64,000 nt of DNA from SG8-40 sp963792855 (GTDB lineage: Bacteria; Pseudomonadota; Gammaproteobacteria; Burkholderiales; Eutrophovitaceae), in assembly GCA_963792855.1 (NCBI GenBank), contig CAWBXZ010000005.1, positions 558,001 through 622,000 on the forward strand, read 5' to 3'. Of the stretch, positions 36,290 to 46,327 are shown in pieces; the first letter of the stretch is position 1, and every line of letters begins with the position of its first letter. The notes under the pieces were generated by a model. The model saw nothing but the letters and a program-made list of their open reading frames with translations. It was not told the DNA's origin and ran no database searches. The translations under genes were made by a program, and so were the position numbers.

Positions 36290-36778
36290 TTAGTCGCCGC
36301 GGCCCTTGCCGTGGCGATTGTGTTTTTCCCAGTACATATCGAAGATGGTTTGCTGCTCGGCGGTCAGGTTTTCCTGAAACGTGCGGGTTTCCTTCGCCAT
36401 TTCATCGAAACGATCCGCGCGTTCGCGCATCCACTGCGCCATCCGCTCGAGCTTGCTCGCGGTATCCAGGTCGCGCATTTCGTCGCGTTTGCCTTGATGC
36501 GTCTTCATGCGCTCGGCCTGGTCCCCGGCGCGTTGCATCATGGCATCGGAGTAAGTCGTCCAGGCGGATTGCTGATCGGGTGTCAGGTTGAGTTTTTTCT
36601 CGAGGCCTTTCAGGTGCTTCTCGGCGCGCTGCACCGGGTCATAGTGACGCTTGCCCTCGTGCTGGGCGCCGGAGTCGCCGTCATGCATTTTCTCCTTGTG
36701 ATGGTCGGCAGCGGCCAGCAACGGGGTGGCCAGCAGGCAAAGCGCGAGCGCGCCGCGAGAAAACAGCTTGCGATTCAT
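36290..36778 (-). CDS. Spy/CpxP-like periplasmic LTxxQ protein
   Basis: A 162-residue periplasmic protein with signal peptide (NRKLFSRGALALCLLATPLLAAA) and two LTxxQ-type motifs: LNLTPDQQSAW and ENLTAEQQTIF, the hallmark of Spy/CpxP ATP-independent chaperones. The body is helical and charged. His-rich start (DHHKEKMHDGD) may bind metal. Such proteins are usually induced by envelope stress. The start is chosen at 36778, giving a normal signal peptide; an alternative Met lies four codons upstream. It is convergent with the DUF932-like gene. Confidence 0.85.
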   Translation of the reverse strand: MNRKLFSRGALALCLLATPLLAAADHHKEKMHDGDSGAQHEGKRHYDPVQRAEKHLKGLEKKLNLTPDQQSAWTTYSDAMMQRAGDQAERMKTHQGKRDEMRDLDTASKLERMAQWMRERADRFDEMAKETRTFQENLTAEQQTIFDMYWEKHNRHGKGRGD

Positions 36779-36983
36779 ATTGAGCTCCATTCAGGGGTGG
36801 TTGTGCGTTGGCATTCGGTAACGAGCAAAGGTGCCGCAGTCCGCGTTCTTCCGTAACGCGGTGGGCTCCAGCCCGTTGACGTCCCGGTCTTGTTACTTGC
36901 GGGTTTGATCCCAGGTGCCGTCAGTAGTTCGTGGCAACCTGCCTATAATTCCCCGCATCCCCGGATCTGCATCTGTATTGCCC

Positions 36984-37839
36984 ATGACGCCCACCGTAAA
37001 ACCCTTTCTCGTCGGCCTGATCGGTGCCGGCATACAAGCCTCGCTGACGCCGGCCATGCACGAGCACGAAGGCGCCGAACACGGCCTTGACTACACCTAC
37101 CGGTTATTCGATCTCGACGAACCCGGCGTTAGGCGTCGACGCGTTGCCCGGGTTGCTCGCGCAAGCCGAAAAAGAGGGTTTCGCCGGGCTGAACATCACG
37201 CACCCGTGTAAACAGGCAGTACTGGCGTATCTGAACGAACTGTCGGGCGATGCCCGCGCCATCGGCGCCGTGAACACCGTGGTGCTGCGTGACGGGAAAC
37301 GGTTCGGCCACAACACGGACTGGTACGGTTTTGCGGAGAGCTTTCGTCGCGGTTTGCCGGGCGCGGCGTTGCGCAAGGTCGTGCAGTTGGGTGCCGGTGG
37401 TGCCGGCGCGGCGACGGCGCACGCGTCACTCAAGTTAGGGGCGGGACGCCTGGCTTTGTTCGATGTCGACATCGATCGCGCCCGTGTACTCGCGGCGAGC
37501 CTGAATAGAAGATTCGGTGAGGGCAGAGCCGCAGCGGTGAACGATCTGGAAGCTGTCATGCACGATGCGGACGGCCTGATTCACGCGACGCCGACCGGCA
37601 TGGACAAATATCCCGGTTTGCCGCTGCCCGCCGACTTGTTGCGCCCGGGGATATGGGTCGCGGAGATCGTTTACTTCCCGCTTGAGACTGAATTGTTACG
37701 AACCGCGCGTACCCTTGGCTGCCGTACCCTCGATGGCTCGGGCATGGCCGTGTTCCAGGCGGCCGAGGCATTTCGCTTGTTCACCGGGATGACGCCGGAT
37801 GCCGAGAGAATGCGGCGGCATTTTGAAACGATGATGTGA
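36984..37839 (+). pseudogene. aroE: Shikimate dehydrogenase, frame disrupted by one base
   Basis: Would reduce 3-dehydroshikimate with NADPH. The N-terminal part (GLIGAGIQASLTPAMHEHEG) is in one frame and the rest (GFAGLNITHPCKQAVLAYLN, VNTVVLRDGKRFGHNTDWYGF, QLGAGGAGAATAHA) in the next. Removing one C of CCC at 37122-37124 gives LDEPALGVDALPGL and a continuous 284-residue protein, the normal AroE length. The GIQASLTPAMHE type of N-terminus is that of the shikimate/quinate dehydrogenase-like subgroup. All catalytic residues (Lys in NITHPCKQ, Asp in TDW) are present, so a sequencing indel is quite plausible; otherwise a pseudogene. Confidence 0.85.
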
Positions 37840-37940
37840 ACGGGATCTGGCATTGTGGCGAACGCCCCAATACGACGGCAAGCTGCCGATCTTCTTGCCG
37901 ATGCCCCGTCGCGCGTAAGGCGCACGACGGGGGGGCAGGG

Positions 37941-39644
37941 TCAATCCGGGAGCGCGAAAACCATTAACAGACTTCCTCGAGGAACTTTGGCCAGCTCGGG
38001 GACGTACGCAGGTGTGAAGTTTGCGAGCACCTGGCCCCAACCTACGCCGAAAGCGACGTACTGCTTGCCATTCACAGAATAGGTGATCGAGTTTTGCGGC
38101 ATGGAGCCGACCGGGAACTTCCAGAGAACCTTGCCGTCGCGAGCATCCAATGCCAATACCTCACTTTCGAGATCGCCGGAGAACACCAGTCCGCCCGCAG
38201 TTGAAAGCACTGAACTGCGCATGGGATAGGGTGACTTGTATGTCCACTTCGCCGTGCCAGTCGCTACGTGAAATGCCGTCAAGGTGCCAGCGCCGCTGCT
38301 CCACTTGTCCGGCTGCCCGCCCAGTTGCAGATCCCCTGGCTTGAGATCCGGACTGACGTCGGCTTGCTTGACGTCATCGCACACATCGCCCGCAGGAATG
38401 AAAAGGTAATCGAGTTCCGGTGAATAAGCGGTCTGGTTCCAGGACTTCGCCCCCGAAAGTGCTCCGGGACAGAGTGTTTGCGATTCATCGCCCGGCACGA
38501 CGCCCGGGTCCGGTTTGCCTTCACTGTCGAGGCCCTTGGTCCACGTGATGCGAGAGACGAACGGTTTTGCATACAGGAATCGGCCCTCGGTTCGGTCCAT
38601 CGCGTAGAAATAACCGTTCTTTCCTGCCTGCAACGCGACTCTTGCCGCACGCCCGTTGATGCGCGTATCGACCAACACGACTTCACCGAATGTGTCCAGG
38701 TCCCACACGCCATGAGGGATAAGCTGTCTGTGCCAGACCAACTGACCGCTAACCGGATTGAGGGCGATGATTGAGTTGGTGTAAAGATTGTCACCCGGTC
38801 GTACCTCGCCGTTCCACATTGGGCACGGGTTTCCGACGCCCGAGTAAATCAGGTTCAGTTCCGGATCGTAAGTCGGCGGCAAAATGACCGGACCGCAACC
38901 GTACTTCCAGGAATCTCCTGTCCATGTTTCGTGGCCGGGCTCACCGGGGCCGGGAACCGTATTGAATTTCCAGACTTCCTTGCCGCTGTGTATGTCGTAA
39001 GCAGCGACAAATCCGCGGTTGGCCATTTCAGCAGTGAACGTCCCGACGATTGCCAGGTTTCCGACGATGAGCGGCGGCTGGTTGTATCCGAGACCCGACT
39101 CGTAGGGTGCGGACTGAACTGTCCAGTTTTCCTTGCCGGTTTTGGCGTCCAGAGAAATGATCTTGCCGTCATTGGTTGCGAAAAAGACGTTGCCTTCAGC
39201 CAGCGCTACACCACGGCTCTTGTTGGGTCCCCACACAGCGGCCGGCATATTGTCCGGGAACTTGTGATTCCATCGCCAGAGAATCCTGCCGTTGGTTGCA
39301 TCCAGCGCGTAGACAGCATGCATCGGACTGGTGATGTACATCACGCCGTCCTCTACGACCGGAGTGACCTGAAAACTTTCTTCCGCACCCGGCACAAATG
39401 ACCAACTCACAGCCAGATCTTGAACATTACTCGTATTGATCTGGCTCAGGTTACTGTGGCGCCAACCCTTGTAGTTCCCGTAATAGGTGAGCCAGTTCTG
39501 CGGTTCGTTGTCGGTATTCAGCAATCGGGCCGGCGTAACGTTGCCAGCGAAGGATGCCGTTGCTGAAAGAGCCAATGCCATCGATAAAAGAAGACGGGTG
39601 AGCGAATATGATCGTCGGCTACGCTTCAGAATACATTTAGTCAT
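37941..39644 (-). CDS. PQQ-dependent alcohol dehydrogenase (quinoprotein)
   Basis: A periplasmic quinoprotein dehydrogenase, 567 residues, with signal peptide (LTRLLLSMALALSATASFA) and an eight-bladed propeller: repeated tryptophan motifs end in ALDATNGRILWRW, SLDAKTGKENWTV, LNPVSGQLVWHRQ and LDARDGKVLWKF. The segment HGVWDLDTFGEV carries the conserved Asp-containing loop near the PQQ site. No heme-binding CxxCH domain follows, so it is a type I-like soluble enzyme needing a separate cytochrome. The start has a GGAG site and fits the signal peptide. It diverges from the flavin monooxygenase, which suggests joint oxidation of an alcohol and ketone, an inference. Confidence 0.88.
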   Translation of the reverse strand: MTKCILKRSRRSYSLTRLLLSMALALSATASFAGNVTPARLLNTDNEPQNWLTYYGNYKGWRHSNLSQINTSNVQDLAVSWSFVPGAEESFQVTPVVEDGVMYITSPMHAVYALDATNGRILWRWNHKFPDNMPAAVWGPNKSRGVALAEGNVFFATNDGKIISLDAKTGKENWTVQSAPYESGLGYNQPPLIVGNLAIVGTFTAEMANRGFVAAYDIHSGKEVWKFNTVPGPGEPGHETWTGDSWKYGCGPVILPPTYDPELNLIYSGVGNPCPMWNGEVRPGDNLYTNSIIALNPVSGQLVWHRQLIPHGVWDLDTFGEVVLVDTRINGRAARVALQAGKNGYFYAMDRTEGRFLYAKPFVSRITWTKGLDSEGKPDPGVVPGDESQTLCPGALSGAKSWNQTAYSPELDYLFIPAGDVCDDVKQADVSPDLKPGDLQLGGQPDKWSSGAGTLTAFHVATGTAKWTYKSPYPMRSSVLSTAGGLVFSGDLESEVLALDARDGKVLWKFPVGSMPQNSITYSVNGKQYVAFGVGWGQVLANFTPAYVPELAKVPRGSLLMVFALPD

Positions 39645-40093
39645 TGTCGAGTCTCCTTGATTCAGGGTCACATACGTGCTGACTGTGACAGGTGTGCTTT
39701 CTCCGAAACTTCCATGGGTACTTGCATGAGCGCTATTCGTTTTCGTTCCGTACCGCCTCTCTCCGATTTCGCGGCTGTTTGTCGTGTCATCAGGACGCCA
39801 CGCGTGGAGTATCGCGCTCCCGAACTTACGGATAGGGTACGAATAGGGTCGCAGCCAGAAGCGATTTTCCCGGCAGGATGTTGTGCGGCGCAGCCATTGT
39901 TTGCTCTGACGTCGTGACGTTCGCAGCGAATGGTGCCGGGCCTTCCTCTGGATGCATATATGAACAGGTGCATACAGATCGCGATGGAATTGGCCGCTAA
40001 CAATCAGCCTCATTTTCGGTACTGCGTATTTGACCCCGGTAGTTTCCGGTACACTCGCCGGTCAACGTCAATATTCCACTCAGGACGACGTCA
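39645..40093. other. 449-base divergent intergenic region
   Basis: Lies between the PQQ dehydrogenase and the flavin monooxygenase genes; both promoters should be here. A direct repeat ATAGGGT occurs twice near 39834-39850. No gene recognised. Confidence 0.4.
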
Positions 40094-41596
40094 GTGAACA
40101 AGCCAACAGACCTTAAGAATATCGCCCCATCGCGTACCGAGCATTTCGATGTCCTGATCGTCGGCGCCGGCATTTCCGGTGTTGGCGGTGGCTATCACCT
40201 CACGAAACAATGTCCCGGGACGAGCTTCGTGATTCTCGAGTCCCAGGAAGGTTTTGGCGGCACCTGGCGTACCCACCGTTATCCGGGCATCCGCTCCGAC
40301 AGCGATCTTTACACCTTTGGCTACCGCTTCAAGCCATGGACGGGCGCGCCGATTGCCACTGCTGAAAAGATCCTGCAGTACATGGGCGAAGTCATCGACG
40401 AGAACGATATCGACCGGCACATTCGTTATCGTCACCGCATCTCGGCAGCGCGATGGTCGAGCAAGGAAAATCTCTGGACCATTGAAGCCACCCGCACGGA
40501 CACCGGCGAGGCATTGCGCTTCACCGCCAATTTTCTGTGGATGTGCCAGGGGTATTACCGGCACTCGGAGGGTTACACCCCTCAGTGGGAGGGCATGGAT
40601 ACCTTCGAGGGCGAGATCGTTCACCCGCAAACCTGGCCGGAAGACCTCGATTACACGGGCAAGAAAGTCGTCGTCATTGGCTCCGGTGCAACCGCAGCGA
40701 CACTCATCCCGGCAATGGCCGGGAAATGCGAGCACATCACCATGCTGCAGCGCTCGCCGACGTTTTTCAGGACGGGGCGCAACGCGATCGAGATTGCCGA
40801 CGAACTGCGCGAGCTGAATATCGACGAATCGTGGATACACGAAATCGTGCGGCGAAAGATTCTTTACGAGCAGGACGTGTTCACCCGCCGCTCGTTCACG
40901 GAGCCGGAAGTCGTCAAGCAGGAATTGCTGGACGGGGTTCGCGCGGTGCTCGGCAAGGACTTCGATGTGCAGACGCACTTCACGCCGGGTTACCGGCCGT
41001 GGCGGCAGCGTATCGCGTTTATTCCGGACGCCGATCTGTTTCAGGCGGTGCGCGACGGCAAGGCGTCGGTAGTCACGGATGAGATCGACCGTTTCACGAA
41101 GAAAGGCATCAAGCTCAAGTCAGGCAAGGAACTCGAAGCCGACATCATCGTCACCGCCACCGGTTTCAATCTCAACGTGCTTGGCGATATCGCCTTTACC
41201 ATCGACGGCAAACCGCTGGACTTCTCGGATACCGTGACGTGGCGCGGCACGATGTTTACCGGCATACCAAACATGGCGTGGGTGTTCGGGTACTTTCGTG
41301 CGAGCTGGACGCTGCGCTCGGATCTGGTGGCCGACTTCGTGTGCCGCCTGCTCAATCACATGAAGGAAAAAGGCGCGCGCAAGGTCACGCCGGCGCTTCG
41401 TCCTGAGGACAAGGACATGCCTTTGCTGCCGTGGGTGGAGCCGGAGAACTTCAATCCCGGCTATATCATGCGCGGCGTGCACCTGCTGCCAAAGCAGGGC
41501 AACAAGCCGCAGTGGCAGCACACCCAGGATTACTGGACCGACAAGGACCAGCTGCCGGCCGCCGACCTCGACGACGGTACGCTGATCTACCAGTAG
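40094..41596 (+). CDS. Flavin-containing Baeyer-Villiger-type monooxygenase
   Basis: A 500-residue FAD/NADPH monooxygenase that would insert oxygen next to a carbonyl or oxidise a heteroatom. FAD site: VGAGISGVGGGYHL near residue 25. NADPH site: VVVIGSGATAATLIPAMA near 195. The Baeyer-Villiger fingerprint FxGxxxHxxxWP is FEGEIVHPQTWP near residue 175, and the GGTWRTHRYPGIRSDSDLY region after the first Rossmann motif is also typical. GTG start at 40094. Substrate unknown; adjacency to a PQQ alcohol dehydrogenase suggests alcohol-ketone-ester conversion. Confidence 0.9.
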   Translation: MNKPTDLKNIAPSRTEHFDVLIVGAGISGVGGGYHLTKQCPGTSFVILESQEGFGGTWRTHRYPGIRSDSDLYTFGYRFKPWTGAPIATAEKILQYMGEVIDENDIDRHIRYRHRISAARWSSKENLWTIEATRTDTGEALRFTANFLWMCQGYYRHSEGYTPQWEGMDTFEGEIVHPQTWPEDLDYTGKKVVVIGSGATAATLIPAMAGKCEHITMLQRSPTFFRTGRNAIEIADELRELNIDESWIHEIVRRKILYEQDVFTRRSFTEPEVVKQELLDGVRAVLGKDFDVQTHFTPGYRPWRQRIAFIPDADLFQAVRDGKASVVTDEIDRFTKKGIKLKSGKELEADIIVTATGFNLNVLGDIAFTIDGKPLDFSDTVTWRGTMFTGIPNMAWVFGYFRASWTLRSDLVADFVCRLLNHMKEKGARKVTPALRPEDKDMPLLPWVEPENFNPGYIMRGVHLLPKQGNKPQWQHTQDYWTDKDQLPAADLDDGTLIYQ

Positions 41597-41673
41597 GCGC
41601 GACGACCGTCCTGCGAACGGGCGCGCGGTCATTGACGCGCGCGTCGTGTTAGCTCGTCAGGCGGTAACCGATG

Positions 41674-42108
41674 TCACTCCGGCAGCACGTCTCCCGAACC
41701 ACCAAAATCCTTCGGCAGGTCTTTCATCTTCGGCAGACCATCTTTCACGTGCAGCACGCTTTCCTGATAATGCACATGCAACGCCGGCTTGAACGCAAAG
41801 TCCGCAATCGTCGCGGCATACACATCAACCACACCCATGTGCGGATGTTCGGTCAGGACATGGCCGCCGCAGGATTTACACCACTTGCGCATGCTTCGGT
41901 CGGTCCGATGGAACGAGCCGAGATTGCCGGCGCCTTTGGTGACTTTGACGCTCTCCGGCTTCCAGATGGTGAACGCATTGATCGGCGCGGCCGACCAGTC
42001 GCGGCAATCGCGGCAATGGCAATAACCCATGATCACCGGGTCGCCGGTCACTGAAACTTCCACTGCGCCACAGAAACACTGGCCTTTTACTGAATTCTGA
42101 TCGCTCAT
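41674..42108 (-). CDS. GFA-family zinc-binding protein
   Basis: A 144-residue protein of the glutathione-dependent formaldehyde-activating (GFA) family, a small beta-rich fold carrying zinc. Three cysteine clusters are seen: GQCFCGAVEV, CHCRDCRDW and KWCKSCGGHV. Many family members have no proven formaldehyde role, so this is a family assignment only. A second GFA protein is encoded at 47120-47524. It sits alone after the monooxygenase, convergent with it. Confidence 0.85.
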   Translation of the reverse strand: MSDQNSVKGQCFCGAVEVSVTGDPVIMGYCHCRDCRDWSAAPINAFTIWKPESVKVTKGAGNLGSFHRTDRSMRKWCKSCGGHVLTEHPHMGVVDVYAATIADFAFKPALHVHYQESVLHVKDGLPKMKDLPKDFGGSGDVLPE

Positions 42109-42281
42109 GCTTCCTCCCCTCCATTAATCAACATAGACAATGTTCGCCGTTTTACCCGAAGATAACGGGGCGCATTAACCGCGTCGCGAAGTGCGGGCAA
42201 AACATGCGTCACTTATAGCACCATTTTCATGGTCCGGGATTCAAGGCTGCCGGGCGCGGCAGCGTAGTGAGGTATGGCGTA

Positions 42282-42671
42282 ATGGAAAACCTGAAAAGAA
42301 ACAAGAAAACGGTCACCGAGTTCTATGACCTGATGTTCAATCAATGTAAACCACGCGAAGCGATCGAGCGCTATGCGGGCGAGAGCTACACCCAGCACAA
42401 CCCGCACGTGGCGGATGGCAAAGAGGCCTTTGTCGAGTATTTCGAGCGCATGGCCAGGGAATACCCGGGAAAGCGCGTCACCTTCAAGCGTGTCATCGCG
42501 GAAGGCGATTACGTTGTGTTGCACTGCCACCAGGAATGGCCGACAGATGCCGATCGTGACTGGGCCGGAATCGACATTTTTAGACTCGATGACAATGGCA
42601 AGGTCGTTGAGCACTGGGACGTGCTTCAGGTAATCCCTGCGCAAGCGGAGAATCCGAACACGATGTTCTAG
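42282..42671 (+). CDS. SnoaL-like polyketide-cyclase-family protein
   Basis: A 129-residue NTF2-like domain: VTEFYDLMFNQCKPREAIER, GESYTQHNPHVADGKEAFV, VVLHCHQEWP and WAGIDIFRLDDNGKVVEHWD follow the SnoaL_2 pattern closely. Such proteins include cyclases, epoxide hydrolases and ligand-binding proteins; the activity is not determined. The start at 42282 gives the typical N-terminus; the frame is open five codons further upstream. Confidence 0.85.
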   Translation: MENLKRNKKTVTEFYDLMFNQCKPREAIERYAGESYTQHNPHVADGKEAFVEYFERMAREYPGKRVTFKRVIAEGDYVVLHCHQEWPTDADRDWAGIDIFRLDDNGKVVEHWDVLQVIPAQAENPNTMF

Positions 42672-43006
42672 GCGGGCGAGCTCCGTCACAGCATATCTGT
42701 AATCGCATATCAGCCAATCAGGCGCATGCAAGTTTGCGTTGGATCGAAATCGGTAAGCTATCGGTAAGCGCCGGGCCTCTAGTCTTGCTAATGTGCTGGG
42801 AGGGTAAGAAAGTCGGCAGTATCCGTGTGCGATGGCGTCATCACGGCGTACAGGGTAGGAGTGTCAGATCTTTACCCACGTTCAAATGTTTAATCGACCG
42901 CGCCGAGCCGCACGGCGAAGTCTGGAAAGTGGCACCAGGTCTTTGTGATCCGAAGCGGATGGGGCAGAATTGAAATCGTTGAATGTTGCGATTCCTGTGA
43001 TTGATT
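42672..43006. other. 335-base intergenic region
   Basis: Upstream of the cyclase-ATPase gene. Two GGTAAGC strings (42751-42757 and 42763-42769) form a short direct repeat. No gene seen; the promoter of the signalling gene is presumably here. Confidence 0.4.
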
Positions 43007-46000
43007 ATGGAACTAAGCGCATGGCTTGAGACGAATAACCTAGGGAAGTATGCCGAGGTGTTTGCGGAGAACGAAATCGATTTCGATGTTCTTCCGCAAC
43101 TGACTGAAGACGATCTCGAAAAACTGGGTCTGTCACTCGGTGCACGGCGACGCTTTACCGTCGCGATCCAATCCCTCGGAGCGAGTCAGGTCTCGCAATC
43201 ACTTGAGTCAGCATCTGTTCCGGCACAGGCCGAACGCCGGCAACTCACGGTGATGTTCTGCGACATGGTGGGTTTTACCAAACTGGCTTCGCAGGTTGAT
43301 CCGGAAATACTGCAAAAGATCATTCGGGTGTATGAAGACGCCTGCGCCGCGGCGATTACCCGCTACGACGGTTACGTGTTCCAGCGGCTCGGTGATGGCA
43401 TCGTCGCGTTCTTTGGGTATCCGCTTGCGCACGAAGGCGAAGCTGAGCGGGCCATTCGCGCCGGTCTGGACATTATCGAGGCTTTTTCTGATCTCGATGT
43501 TCCCGACGCCGGACGGCTTCAGGTGCGCATCGGCATTGCCACTGGTCTGGTGGTGGTGTCGTCCGCCGAGAAAGGCGCCGTCGGTGAGACCATGAACCTC
43601 GCCTCGCGCCTGCAGGGCATTGCGCAGGTGAACAGCGTTGTGGTGAGCGAGCGGGTGCAGCGTTTGGCCGGTGGCGCTTTTGACTACAAAGACCTCGGGG
43701 AACAAACTCTGAAGGGTATCGCGCAACCCACCCGTGCCTATGCGATCGTGAGTGTGAGCGAAGTGGCTAGCCGTTTCGAGGCCGCCACTGGAGAGCAACT
43801 GACACCGCTGGTCGGACGTGAGGAAGAGATCGGCATTTTGTTGCGCCGCTGGCAACTCTCCCAGGATAGAGAAGGTCAGGTAGTGCTGCTCAGTGGTGAG
43901 CCGGGTATTGGGAAAAGCCGTGTTCTCAACGCGCTGCGCGAGAAACTGGAAGGTGAGGGCGCACAGGCCATGCGCTTCCAGTGTTCCCCGTACTACGTCA
44001 ACAGTGCCTTCTGGCCGAGCATTGATAACTTTGAGCGGGCGTTGAAGTTCGGCCGTAACGAAGCACCTGAATCGAAACTCGACAAGCTAGAGTCCTTGAT
44101 CGTTGGTCACTATCAGTGCCCGCTAACCGACGTGCGGTTTATCGCGTCAATGCTCGCCATTCCGTGCAATGAACGTTACGGCGAGTTCGCAATGACGCCG
44201 CAGAAGTTCAAGGACGAAACACTGCGCACCTTGGTCGATCTCACCGAAGCCGCTGCAAGCAAGAAACCCAGCGTGTTGTTGTTTGAAGACCTGCACTGGG
44301 CCGATCCAACGACTCTGGAAGTGCTCGATCTGATGATCGACCGGGTGAAAACGATTCCGCTGCTGATCGTGCTCACGCACCGCCCCGAGTTCCAAAACCG
44401 ATGGGCCGACCGCGGGCATGTCACTGGACTGAATCTGTCCAACCTTACCCGAGCGCAAAGTGCTGCGATGGTATCGCGTGTGGCGGGCGGGAAGGCGTTA
44501 CCCGATGATCTTCTTGAGCAGATCCTCGCCAGGACCGATGGCGTACCGCTGTTTGTTGAAGAACTGACCAAGGCGATACTGGAATCGGGTCAACTTGCTG
44601 AAAAAGGTGACCGTTACGAATATACCGGCAGTGGCCACGGTATCACTATCCCGGCAACCCTTCGGGATTCGCTGATGGCGCGTCTGGACAGAAATGCACC
44701 GGCCAAGGAGATTGCACAAATCGGCGCAGCAATAGGGCGCGAATTCAGCCACGAACTCATCTCGGCTGTTGTTCCGCTGTCGACAGCCCAACTCGATAGT
44801 GCGCTGTCCCAGCTCACCGACTCGGCCCTCGCGTTCCGACGTGGCACACCACCGGACGCCGTGTACACATTCAAGCACGCTCTGGTGCAGGACGCCGCCT
44901 ACGACTCTTTGCTCAAGAGCCGGCGGCAGGAACTTCACGGCGAAATTGCCGAGGTTCTGGAGCAGCGGTTCCCGGAGGTCATGGAGAACGAGCCCGAGGT
45001 GCTTGCTCACCACTACACTGAGAGAGGTTTGGCGGAGAAAGCAATCCCATACTGGATTCAAGCAGGACACCGCGACTTTCAAACTCTGGCACTGCCTGAG
45101 GCGATCTCACATCTGAAGCACTCATTGAGGCTACTGGAAGATCTCACACCCAGTGCTCAGCATGATACCTGGGAGATTGAGACGCGCATCATCCTCGGAT
45201 CGGCATACCTTGCCGCTGGTGGCTGGGGCGATACCCGTATCGACACGACAACGCGACCCGCATTGGCGTTATCAAAGCGGCTGCAAAAGCCTGACGAATG
45301 GTTGGCAGCATGCTCGCTTATTACGATTCACGTTGTTTCCGGCGCGCGTTTCGAGGAGTGCCGTCAACTTGCGACTGAGTGCCTGAGTGAGGGGCGGCGG
45401 CTTGGACTTGATCACCACACTCTGGTGGGGCACGGATACCTGCAGTGGATCAATGGCTCTCTCGGAAATTTCGAGATCGCGCGCCAGCACACCATTGCAT
45501 TCGAAAATGTTTATCGAGAGGAGCGTCACAAGAGGATCCCGGTTCTCGACGATATGAAGGCCTGGGTCGATGGCTGGAATGCGCATCATCTCTGGATGAT
45601 GGGCTGGCCGGAACAAGCCATGCAGGCCATGCAGGCGGGTATCGATTACGCTCGCGTGGTTGGCAACCCCTTGAATTTGATGTTCTGCCTTGTTCACGGT
45701 GGAGGGGTGTCGGTCTATTTGCGCGAAGGCGGTGAACTGCTTGAACGGGCAGACGAAGCTTCCCAGTTGGCCAGGGACAACTCTCTGGGCTTTCTCGAAG
45801 TAATGCTGGTCGGCATATGGCGTGGCAGTGCATTAATGATCGAGGGCCGTTTTCGTGAAGGCTATGAAATGATGAGGGCCGCGACAGCGCTCGCGGTCGA
45901 TGCGAACAACGCCATCATGATCCCTTTCCATCGGCTGATGGCCGCAGAAGCGCTGGCTGGACTTGGGCGTATCGACGAAGCGATTGAGATGCTTGACGGG

Positions 46001-46327
46001 GAACTCGACACAATCGCGAAGACCAGTGAGCGCATGTACGAAGCGGAAATCCTTCGTTTACGCGGAGTATTGACCATGGAGCAAGATTCTTCAAAGGCTT
46101 CGCATGCTGAAGAATTTTTGACCCGTGGCATTGACGTCAGCAAGATGCAAAAAGCGAGAGGGTGGGAGTTGCGTGCGTCAACGAGTCTTGCAAGGCTTTG
46201 GCGAAAACAAGGCAAGTGCAAGGAAGCCCATGAGTTACTCGCCCCCGTTTATAACTGGTTCACCGAAGGTTTCGACACCAGGGATCTGAAAGAAGCGAAG
46301 GCGCTGCTCGACGAGCTGGCAGCGTAG
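43007..46327 (+). CDS. SAM-domain adenylate/guanylate cyclase with AAA-type ATPase and TPR repeats
   Basis: A 1106-residue signalling protein. Order: SAM domain (about 1-60, LETNNLGKYAEVFAENEI and LTEDDLEKLGL); class III nucleotide cyclase (about 75-250) with metal Asp in TVMFCDMVGFT and RLGDGIVAFFG, and the transition-state Asn/Arg in GETMNLASRLQ; AAA16-type ATPase (about 265-600) with P-loop GEPGIGKS and LLFEDLHWADPTTLEV (Walker B-like); then a long helical TPR-like region to the end. It would make a cyclic nucleotide under control of ligand and partner binding to SAM and TPR parts. Start is ATG at 43007; TTG at 43001 is possible. Confidence 0.9.
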   Translation: MELSAWLETNNLGKYAEVFAENEIDFDVLPQLTEDDLEKLGLSLGARRRFTVAIQSLGASQVSQSLESASVPAQAERRQLTVMFCDMVGFTKLASQVDPEILQKIIRVYEDACAAAITRYDGYVFQRLGDGIVAFFGYPLAHEGEAERAIRAGLDIIEAFSDLDVPDAGRLQVRIGIATGLVVVSSAEKGAVGETMNLASRLQGIAQVNSVVVSERVQRLAGGAFDYKDLGEQTLKGIAQPTRAYAIVSVSEVASRFEAATGEQLTPLVGREEEIGILLRRWQLSQDREGQVVLLSGEPGIGKSRVLNALREKLEGEGAQAMRFQCSPYYVNSAFWPSIDNFERALKFGRNEAPESKLDKLESLIVGHYQCPLTDVRFIASMLAIPCNERYGEFAMTPQKFKDETLRTLVDLTEAAASKKPSVLLFEDLHWADPTTLEVLDLMIDRVKTIPLLIVLTHRPEFQNRWADRGHVTGLNLSNLTRAQSAAMVSRVAGGKALPDDLLEQILARTDGVPLFVEELTKAILESGQLAEKGDRYEYTGSGHGITIPATLRDSLMARLDRNAPAKEIAQIGAAIGREFSHELISAVVPLSTAQLDSALSQLTDSALAFRRGTPPDAVYTFKHALVQDAAYDSLLKSRRQELHGEIAEVLEQRFPEVMENEPEVLAHHYTERGLAEKAIPYWIQAGHRDFQTLALPEAISHLKHSLRLLEDLTPSAQHDTWEIETRIILGSAYLAAGGWGDTRIDTTTRPALALSKRLQKPDEWLAACSLITIHVVSGARFEECRQLATECLSEGRRLGLDHHTLVGHGYLQWINGSLGNFEIARQHTIAFENVYREERHKRIPVLDDMKAWVDGWNAHHLWMMGWPEQAMQAMQAGIDYARVVGNPLNLMFCLVHGGGVSVYLREGGELLERADEASQLARDNSLGFLEVMLVGIWRGSALMIEGRFREGYEMMRAATALAVDANNAIMIPFHRLMAAEALAGLGRIDEAIEMLDGELDTIAKTSERMYEAEILRLRGVLTMEQDSSKASHAEEFLTRGIDVSKMQKARGWELRASTSLARLWRKQGKCKEAHELLAPVYNWFTEGFDTRDLKEAKALLDELAA

